Of a DNA stretch of 9,595 nt, positions 6,029 through 9,595 are shown in pieces. Origin of the DNA: DATKWU01 sp964653685. GTDB taxonomy: Bacteria; Patescibacteriota; Microgenomatia; PFEM01; JAHIFH01. The notes below the pieces were generated by a model that saw nothing but the letters and a program-made list of their open reading frames with translations, was not told the DNA's origin and did not search any database. The stretch is from positions 1 through 9,595 of the forward strand of contig CAZZHA010000024.1 of the NCBI GenBank assembly GCA_964653685.1. The letters run 5' to 3'. Each line of letters starts with the position of its first letter. The first letter of the stretch is position 1. Made by a program: the position numbers and the translations under genes.

Positions 6029-6935
6029 GGTGCTAGTGGAAGCCAATTTTTTATGTCCGGTTTGTTCATCCTCTCAAAAAAAGACTTTATTTCATCGTTT
6101 TAAGCGGGAGTATTGGCAGTGCTTGGAGTGTGGTCTTCAAGGTTGTTATCCCTTACCGAGTCAAAAGGAAATTAAATCTTACTATCAGGGAGATTTTTGG
6201 CAACATAAAGGCCATCGAGAAAAAAAGGTGGCCGGTTATTTATCCTACCGGGCGGAAGAGGAATCATTCTTGCTTTATTTTGCTGAGGTGATGGCCAAGT
6301 TAAAAAAGGCTCGGCCAGGATTGAAGATAGGCAAGGTTTTAGATATTGGTTGTAGTCTTGGTTATTTTCTCGAGGTGGCACAGCAAGAGGGATGGGAAAT
6401 TCATGGTCTTGATTTGTCGCGGGAAGCAGTAGTCGAGGCCAGAAAAAGATTGGGAGTGAAAACGATTGAGTATGGCCTGTTGGAGAAAAAAAAGTACCAA
6501 TCTGCTTTTTTTGATTTGATAACGGTTTTTCAGACTTTGGAACACTTGCGAGATCCAGAGGCTTTTTTAAAAGAAGTTTATCGGCTTTTGAAGCCAGGAG
6601 GGTTACTCTTGGTTTCAACCCCAAATGCGGGTGGATGGCAGAGATTCTTAATGCGTTCTTCGTGGTTTGCCTATCGGCATCCGGATCATTTGTACTTTTT
6701 TACGGCTAGTAGTTTAACCCGACTTGCCAAGAATTCTGGCTATACTCTAGTGGAAACCTTGCCGGATCCGGCCCGGAAATATCGATTAGACTTTATCTTC
6801 CAACTCCTGCCTTATTATTTTCGTCAAGGTTGGTTAAGAACCTTGGTAAAAAGATTGGGAAATTATCTTAGTTTCTTGAAAAGGGTCTTGATACCAATTC
6901 CTTTAGACAGTTTGTTGGTTCTGGCTGAGAAATGA
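6027..6935 (+). CDS. Zinc-ribbon class I SAM methyltransferase
   Basis: A 302-aa protein. The N-terminal zinc ribbon has C10-x2-C13 and C32-x2-C35 (LCPVCS and WQCLECG). A short linker containing SYYQGDFW follows, then a Methyltransf_23/UbiE-like domain: motif I VLDIGCSLGYF (104-114), acidic HGLDLS (126-131), FFDLITVFQTLEHLRDP (161-177), LLKPGGLLLVSTPN (187-200). The C-terminal part (about 205-302) is basic and aromatic and may touch the membrane. Proteins of this build often methylate sugars or lipids in surface-polymer or natural-product clusters, which fits the envelope neighbourhood; the substrate is unknown. Start: ATG 6027 as given, but GTG 6036 (three codons later) fits the local promoter spacing as well. 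Stop is TGA. Confidence 0.87.
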   Translation: MVLVEANFLCPVCSSSQKKTLFHRFKREYWQCLECGLQGCYPLPSQKEIKSYYQGDFWQHKGHREKKVAGYLSYRAEEESFLLYFAEVMAKLKKARPGLKIGKVLDIGCSLGYFLEVAQQEGWEIHGLDLSREAVVEARKRLGVKTIEYGLLEKKKYQSAFFDLITVFQTLEHLRDPEAFLKEVYRLLKPGGLLLVSTPNAGGWQRFLMRSSWFAYRHPDHLYFFTASSLTRLAKNSGYTLVETLPDPARKYRLDFIFQLLPYYFRQGWLRTLVKRLGNYLSFLKRVLIPIPLDSLLVLAEK

Positions 6936-6999
6936 ACCTACCCCTTTATGAATACTTACTAACGCTTAAATAGCCGGTGCCAAGCTGATTAGGTCGGTC

Positions 7000-7028
7000 T
7001 AGACCCCCTTTATCTTTAAGAGTAGTAT
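7000..7028 (+). promoter_or_regulatory. Possible promoter of the zinc-ribbon membrane protein
   Basis: TAGACC (7000-7005), 17-nt spacer and TAGTAT (7023-7028), 9 nt before the ATG at 7038, so any leader would be 0-3 nt. The -35 overlaps the perfect palindrome GGTCTAGACC (6996-7005), a possible repressor site. The rest of 6936-7037 shows no gene. Confidence 0.35.
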
Positions 7029-7037
7029 TGGTCTTAT

Positions 7038-7382
7038 ATGGAGTCTCAAACCACGTGTGCCTATTGCAAAGCCAACATTTCTTTATCAGATTATTTTTGC
7101 CCGAATTGCGGGAAAAAACTAAAAGAAAAACCTTTATCAACCACTTTTTTAAAACAGTTATTGATTTACTCTGTAAGCTTCTTTTTACCCCCACTGGGGA
7201 TCTGGCCGGCGATTAAATATTTACGTCAATCAGATGAAAAATCAAAGAAGATTGGCTTCGTCGCCCTTGGCTTAACCATCATTTCAATCGCGATAACAAG
7301 TTGGTTAACGATTAGTCTCGTAAACTCGTTCAATCAACAAATTGGTAACCAGCTTAATCTTTATCAGGGTTTAGATTACTAG
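7038..7382 (+). CDS. Small zinc-ribbon membrane protein
   Basis: A 114-aa protein. An N-terminal zinc ribbon has C7-x2-C10 and C21-x2-C24 (TCAYC and YFCPNCGKKL), like the zinc_ribbon_2 family. Two membrane segments follow (about 39-60 and 72-95) separated by a polar, basic loop (RQSDEKSKK). The C-terminal tail (96-114) is polar and Gln/Asn-rich. The layout (cytosolic ribbon, membrane hairpin) is common among uncharacterised bacterial proteins. Function unknown. It has its own likely promoter, is not overlapped with its neighbours, and ends the plus-strand gene block. Confidence 0.75.
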   Translation: MESQTTCAYCKANISLSDYFCPNCGKKLKEKPLSTTFLKQLLIYSVSFFLPPLGIWPAIKYLRQSDEKSKKIGFVALGLTIISIAITSWLTISLVNSFNQQIGNQLNLYQGLDY

Positions 7383-7562
7383 TAGATAACCAAATTAAAG
7401 GAATATAACTGCTCAAGTAAGAAGTCAAAATGTGAATAGGGAAAAAGATACAAACTTAAAAAGAAAATATTATTTGGAGTTTTATTATCTTTAGCTCATC
7501 TAATCAAAAGTTGTTTCAAAATTAAGCAGATGTATTACTTCAATCTGCTAATGCAAAAAACC

Positions 7563-7591
7563 ATTATACTCCAAGAGAATCAATAAATCAA
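7563..7591 (-). promoter_or_regulatory. Orphan promoter without an obvious gene
   Basis: On the minus strand, -35 TTGATT (7591-7586), 17-nt spacer and perfect -10 TATAAT (7568-7563). Transcription would start near 7556 and run left through the hairpin at 7525-7549. Only a nine-codon frame starts at the -10 box, so a small RNA is the more likely product. Confidence 0.5.
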
Positions 7592-7643
7592 GTACTTAGT
7601 TTATTTTAGATTTAATAACACTGTGGGTGTCCGTGTTGGCTGG

Positions 7644-7704
7644 GAGTCGTTGATGATTTCCGAACTTATAAATTTACCTTTCCAAGAATAGTTTATCAGA
7701 AATC
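7644..7704 (-). repeat. Repeated 3'-flank element, copy A
   Basis: Read on the plus strand, GATGATTTCCGAAC (7652-7665) is identical to 8376-8389. Including the 8 nt before it, 22 nt match at 19 positions. A second block, GTTTATCAGAAATC (7691-7704), matches 8427-8440 at 13 of 14. Both blocks keep order, strand and roughly the same spacing (25 and 37 nt). This copy lies downstream of the gene at 7765. Confidence 0.8.
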
Positions 7705-7764
7705 AGTAGAGTTTTTACAGTTTTAAACTTTTCAAATAGTAATGATATTTAACGAAAGAAAACG

Positions 7765-8193
7765 TTAAGCTTCTTCAAGTTGTTGTGCTAGGGAAAGAAG
7801 ATTACAGAAATCAACCCAATCTACAAACTTAGCTTCTGCTCTGGAGCCTGGGTAACGTTCATCATAAAAAATCCCTGTAAATTGAACGGATTTATCAGAA
7901 CTTACATGAATCAAGTTCCAACGATCTGTTGGAATGAAATATGAGAGTTTCGACTTGTCGCTCCACGCTAATATTCCCCTTCCTTCTTCCTTATCTATCC
8001 AGACTAATTCTCTTTTGCTACCGTCAGGAAAATCAACTTCCAGAGCTTGACCGTCACCATAGCCAAGTATATGTTCATAATGAGCGTTAGAGTCAGTTCG
8101 TATTAAATCTTGTAGTTTATGGGTTAAACCTATTATCTCTTCTGCACTAGGTAAATTAAATTCTTGAGAGGGTGGTTTTAGTGTTTCAGACAT
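7765..8193 (-). CDS. Hypothetical protein, acidic, soluble
   Basis: A 142-aa protein of unknown family, with no membrane segment or signal peptide. After a Pro-rich start (1-15) come a helix (about 16-33, SAEEIIGLTHKLQDLIRT), a beta-rich middle with turn-forming motifs (GYGDGQALEVDFPDGSKREL, 44-63; LVWIDKEEGRGILAWSD, 63-79) and an aromatic, acidic end (AKFVDWVDFCNLLSLAQQLEEA). Nothing marks a catalytic site. The start is backed by a strong promoter (TTGACA, 17 nt, TATAAA). Its stop codon lies within a TTAACG/CGTTAA hairpin, and copy A of the repeated element follows about 60-120 nt downstream. Same strand as the next gene and the right tRNA cluster, but separately promoted. Confidence 0.72.
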   Translation of the reverse strand: MSETLKPPSQEFNLPSAEEIIGLTHKLQDLIRTDSNAHYEHILGYGDGQALEVDFPDGSKRELVWIDKEEGRGILAWSDKSKLSYFIPTDRWNLIHVSSDKSVQFTGIFYDERYPGSRAEAKFVDWVDFCNLLSLAQQLEEA

Positions 8194-8205
8194 AATGTCT
8201 TCTTT

Positions 8206-8266
8206 AAAAAAATAGCTGCTCTTGAGGCAGTAAAACTTTTATAACATTATCTTTTTGATTTGTCAA
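8206..8266 (-). promoter_or_regulatory. Strong promoter with a leader hairpin and T-run
   Basis: On the minus strand, consensus -35 TTGACA (8266-8261), 17-nt spacer and -10 TATAAA (8243-8238) preceded by TG. The leader of about 38 nt starts with CTGC/GCAG (8230-8216) and then, after three bases (CTA), a run of seven T (8212-8206), which looks like a small attenuator. The run ends 12 nt before the ATG at 8193; a weak AAGAAG ribosome-site-like sequence lies between. Confidence 0.6.
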
Positions 8267-8331
8267 CAAACCCTTTTTGGAAAACTAAAAATTCAGGACC
8301 TATTTCTCACGCCCAAAGTTAGAATACAAAT

Positions 8332-8358
8332 AAAAAAAGCCCAATAAATAGGGCTTTT
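8332..8358 (-). terminator. Intrinsic terminator of the 8407-9027 gene
   Basis: On the minus strand AAAAGCCC (8358-8351), 8-nt loop, GGGCTTTT (8342-8335), running into a seven-T tract that ends at 8332. It is the clearest terminator in the window and lies about 50 nt after the stop at 8407. Confidence 0.85.
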
Positions 8359-8367
8359 CCTAGCTAA

Positions 8368-8440
8368 GACTCATGGATGATTTCCGAACCGTAAACTGGT
8401 TAGAAACTATACCTTATTCTGAGTTGGTTTATCAGAAGTC
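8368..8440 (-). repeat. Repeated 3'-flank element, copy B
   Basis: Plus-strand GATGATTTCCGAAC (8376-8389) equals copy A at 7652-7665, with 19 of 22 matching from 8368. The second block, GTTTATCAGAAGTC (8427-8440), lies in the last codons of the gene at 8407 (encoding TSDK). The terminator hairpin follows 9 nt after the element, as an AACAC/GTGTT hairpin follows copy A. Confidence 0.8.
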
Positions 8441-9027
8441 TTTTCAATTCTTAGGGCACGATCAACCGATTTAGACAGAGTATCAAACACTTTTACTGTT
8501 GCACAGGGAAACTCATTAGAATGAACAATATTTGGATTCGCATCTCTCGCTTGGTATCTCTCACCAATGAAGGTAAGAGTTAATTCTGTTTGTCCCTGAG
8601 AGTCTAGTCTTGCCTGGGAAATTAAATTAGCTTCAGAAGATAGGTCGTTAGTTCTTCTTTCTTCGGCAATTATATCTTCACCCTCACGCCTTAGTATTTG
8701 GTAGAAACTTTCACCAGTTAATGTGTCCCTAAAAGGGGCTACTTTTGGAATCTCACCAATATTTATTGCTCTTTGTGCTACCGATTCAGGAGTTAAAGGA
8801 TTTTGCAAGCTATGCGTTCGAATATCTTTTTGAATATCTTCAGAAATTTGCCTTCTGGCATTTCTTTCCCAATGCAATTTCATTGCCAGTTTTGGATGTT
8901 TTATTGCCTCAACGCTTGTCAGGGATCTCTCGTCTACCCATCTTCTGGTTCTTCCTAGAAGTTCATTGTCAGCACTATTCTCAGGGGTGGTTGCTAAATT
9001 TTCATCTACAGGTGGAATTTCAGTCAC
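8407..9027 (-). CDS. Hypothetical protein, charged, soluble
   Basis: A 206-aa protein of unknown family with no membrane segment. The N-terminus (1-25) is acidic and probably disordered. A helical, Arg/Lys-rich region follows (about 26-72, including KLHWERNARRQISEDIQKDI), then a mixed region (about 75-165: VAPFRDTLTGESFYQILRRE, TELTLTFIGERYQARD) that may fold as a small beta domain, and a polar, basic tail. The start is GTG at 9027, chosen because an extended -10 box lies 6 nt upstream; no ribosome site is seen. Transcribed in the same direction as tRNA-Gln, 88 nt downstream of it. Its 3' end carries part of a repeated element and then a good terminator. No function can be assigned. Confidence 0.7.
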   Translation of the reverse strand: MTEIPPVDENLATTPENSADNELLGRTRRWVDERSLTSVEAIKHPKLAMKLHWERNARRQISEDIQKDIRTHSLQNPLTPESVAQRAINIGEIPKVAPFRDTLTGESFYQILRREGEDIIAEERRTNDLSSEANLISQARLDSQGQTELTLTFIGERYQARDANPNIVHSNEFPCATVKVFDTLSKSVDRALRIEKTSDKPTQNKV

Positions 9028-9033
9028 AAAATA

Positions 9034-9063
9034 TTTATATCACTTTTGAAGATAAAGTTCGAA
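9034..9063 (-). promoter_or_regulatory. Promoter of the 8407-9027 gene, predicts a leaderless GTG start
   Basis: Extended -10 TGATATAAA (9042-9034) lies 6 nt before the GTG at 9027. A poor -35, TTCGAA (9063-9058), has an 18-nt spacer. Confidence 0.5.
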
Positions 9064-9115
9064 TTCACTACACCATTGTTCGGTTTGATGTAGTTTTTTG
9101 AAGCTAAATGTTTTG

Positions 9116-9186
9116 CTGCGAGGGATGGATTCGAACCATCATCGATGCCTTCAAAGGGCACTGTCCTACCATTAGACGACCTCGCA
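9116..9186 (-). tRNA. tRNA-Gln(TTG)
   Basis: The acceptor TGCGAGG (9186-9180) pairs with CCTCGCA (9123-9117). The anticodon stem GTGCC/GGCAT closes CTTTGAA, giving anticodon TTG. The T-arm is GATGG-TTCGAAT-CCATC. U1-A72 and G73 are typical of tRNA-Gln. CCA is not encoded (GCAA follows). It is the last gene of the right cluster, 8 nt after tRNA-Gly(GCC). Confidence 0.95.
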
Positions 9187-9194
9187 ATATGATG

Positions 9195-9267
9195 AGCGGG
9201 AGACGGGATTTGAACCCGCGACCTTCTCGTTGGCAACGAGACGCTCTGCCAGCTGAGCTACTCCCGC
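9195..9267 (-). tRNA. tRNA-Gly(GCC)
   Basis: The acceptor GCGGGAG (9267-9261) pairs with CTCCCGC (9202-9196). The anticodon stem TCTCG/CGAGA closes TTGCCAA, giving anticodon GCC. The T-arm is GCGGG-TTCAAAT-CCCGT. The discriminator is T and CCA is not encoded. It has its own extended -10 box upstream and probably leads a Gly-Gln transcript. Confidence 0.96.
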
Positions 9268-9276
9268 AATGTTTCT

Positions 9277-9285
9277 ATTATAGCA
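9277..9285 (-). promoter_or_regulatory. Extended -10 promoter of tRNA-Gly(GCC)-tRNA-Gln
   Basis: The minus strand reads TGCTATAAT in the 28-nt gap between tRNA-Phe and tRNA-Gly. The start would be near 9270. A -35 would fall inside tRNA-Phe and none is recognisable. Confidence 0.6.
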
Positions 9286-9295
9286 AAGGTATTAG

Positions 9296-9368
9296 TGGCA
9301 AGGGGCGGAGTCGAACCGCCATCTCATGTTTTTCAGACACGCGCCGTGACCACCTTGGCTACCTTGCC
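9296..9368 (-). tRNA. tRNA-Phe(GAA)
   Basis: The acceptor GGCAAGG (9368-9362) pairs with CCTTGCC (9303-9297). The anticodon stem CGTGT/ACATG closes CTGAAAA, giving anticodon GAA. The D-stem has three pairs (GCC/GGC). The T-arm is GGCGG-TTCGACT-CCGCC. Discriminator A is followed by CT, so CCA is not encoded. Its first base directly follows the encoded CCA of tRNA-Val. Confidence 0.92.
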
Positions 9369-9444
9369 TGGTGGGCGATGAGGGTCTCGAACCCCCAACC
9401 TTTTGGATGTAAACCAAACGCTCTGCCAATTGAGCTAATCGCCC
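9369..9444 (-). tRNA. tRNA-Val(TAC), CCA encoded
   Basis: The acceptor GGGCGAT (9444-9438) pairs with ATCGCCC (9379-9373). The anticodon stem TTTGG/CCAAA closes TTTACAT, giving anticodon TAC. The T-arm is TTGGGGG-TTCGAGA-CCCTC, imperfect at its ends. A73 (9372) is followed by CCA (9371-9369), which abuts tRNA-Phe with no spacer. Confidence 0.95.
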
Positions 9445-9449
9445 TAAAG

Positions 9450-9532
9450 TGCGCTCGGTGGGACTCGAACCCACACGCTCAAAAGAGCATAGCTCCTCAA
9501 GCTATCGCGTATGCCAATTCCGCCACGAGCGC
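9450..9532 (-). tRNA. tRNA-Leu(GAG)
   Basis: Class II, 83 nt. The acceptor GCGCTCG (9532-9526) pairs with CGAGCGC (9457-9451). The anticodon stem ATAGC/GCTAT closes TTGAGGA, giving anticodon GAG. The variable arm has a GCTC/GAGC stem and the T-arm is GTGGG-TTCGAGT-CCCAC. The discriminator is A and CCA is not encoded. Confidence 0.95.
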
Positions 9533-9543
9533 TTAAGATCGGG

Positions 9544-9595
9544 TGGACGGAGAGGGAGTCGAACCCTCACGGCTCAAAGCCATACACTCCTGAAG
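9544..9595 (-). tRNA. tRNA-Leu(CAG), 5' part outside the window
   Basis: Only the 3' 52 nt are present: the anticodon loop TTCAGGA (anticodon CAG, closed by C-G), a long variable arm with a GGCT/AGCC stem, the T-arm GAGGG-TTCGACT-CCCTC, the 3' acceptor strand TCCGTCC and discriminator A (9544), followed by CCC. The long variable arm and G37 fit Leu. The 5' half of the anticodon stem is not visible, so the anticodon register is likely but not proven. Confidence 0.85.

Larger units (their letters stand above)
7383..7764. other. 382-nt gap without a protein gene
   Basis: No convincing reading frame on either strand. The gap holds a minus-strand promoter (7563-7591), a 7-bp hairpin AGCAGAT/ATCTGCT (7525-7549), a GC-rich patch with an AACAC/GTGTT stem (7617-7637), copy A of a repeated element (7644-7704), and a TTAACG/CGTTAA stem (7749-7768) that covers the stop codon of the gene at 7765. 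It may contain a small RNA or be the remains of a lost gene. Confidence 0.6.

Noticed and set aside
7644..8440. Integron attC sites
   Set aside because: The gene-plus-repeat layout is similar, but no proper RYYYAAC/GTTRRRY boxes or integrase are visible, and the site is not a long palindrome.
9068..9099. Plus-strand terminator (CTACACCA/TGATGTAG with six T)
   Set aside because: It looks like a terminator but there is no plus-strand gene upstream to end; the hairpin has one mismatch and a 10-nt loop, so it may be fortuitous.
8745..9101. Plus-strand frame of 118 codons
   Set aside because: Antisense to the 8407-9027 gene, with no promoter or ribosome site.
9024..9536. Open frames across the right tRNA cluster on both strands
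   Set aside because: They are tRNA sequence read as protein (repeats of GSNP/RVQIPSPA-like text), not genes.
9544..9595. UGA-suppressor or selenocysteine tRNA (anticodon TCA by shifting the loop one base)
   Set aside because: The C-G closing pair, G37 and the long variable arm fit Leu(CAG), and TGA is used as a normal stop at 1097 and 6935.
1..9595. CRISPR array, insertion sequence, prophage or tRNA attachment-site duplication
   Set aside because: No regularly spaced repeats, transposase, integrase or copied tRNA 3' end was found in the window.

Overview
The window looks like a piece of a small-genome, AT-rich bacterium, probably of the Candidate Phyla Radiation / Patescibacteria (Microgenomates-like). 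This lineage call is an inference. It rests on the mostly AT-rich sequence, short SurA-N-type membrane proteins, tightly packed genes, many apparently leaderless genes, and a mix of tRNA genes with and without an encoded CCA. TGA is used as a stop, so the code looks standard. There is no rRNA, transposase, integrase or CRISPR array.

Layout. Two tRNA clusters, both on the minus strand, bound the window. On the left are Leu(TAA)-Pro(TGG)-Gly(TCC) (65-300). On the right are Leu(CAG, cut by the window end)-Leu(GAG)-Val(TAC)-Phe(GAA)-Gly(GCC)-Gln(TTG) (9116-9595). Between them, left to right: a membrane-anchored SurA-N-like chaperone (362-1009); an unusually GC-rich, palindrome-rich minus-strand gene of unknown function (1097-1465); a 76-aa DPGTGS membrane peptide overlapping a NoeA-like two-domain methyltransferase (1644-3234); and, convergent with it by 4 nt, a membrane-bound alkaline-phosphatase/sulfatase-superfamily enzyme (3239-4825, minus). 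Then come a membrane-anchored alpha/beta hydrolase (4907-5968), a zinc-ribbon plus SAM methyltransferase (6027-6935) and a small zinc-ribbon membrane protein (7038-7382). After a 382-nt gap there are two minus-strand genes of unknown function (7765-8193 and 8407-9027), followed by the right tRNA cluster.

How the parts may work together. The 1644-4825 set (DPGTGS peptide, NoeA-like methyltransferase, LtaS/sulfatase-like membrane enzyme) looks like a module that modifies a cell-surface polymer. The neighbouring hydrolase and second methyltransferase could belong to the same envelope theme, but each has its own promoter, so shared function is an inference.

The most unusual signals are: (i) a duplicated element (an exact 14-nt core in a longer imperfect repeat, plus a second 14-nt block) downstream of both unknown genes in the 7.4-9.0 kb pocket, each copy followed by a hairpin; (ii) the GC-rich gene at 1097-1465, which encodes a perfect 15-bp hairpin and has a string of hairpins behind it; (iii) -10 boxes placed 6-9 nt from the start codon for about six genes, predicting leaderless mRNAs; (iv) an AP-superfamily enzyme with Asp-Glu where LtaS-type enzymes carry Asp-His.
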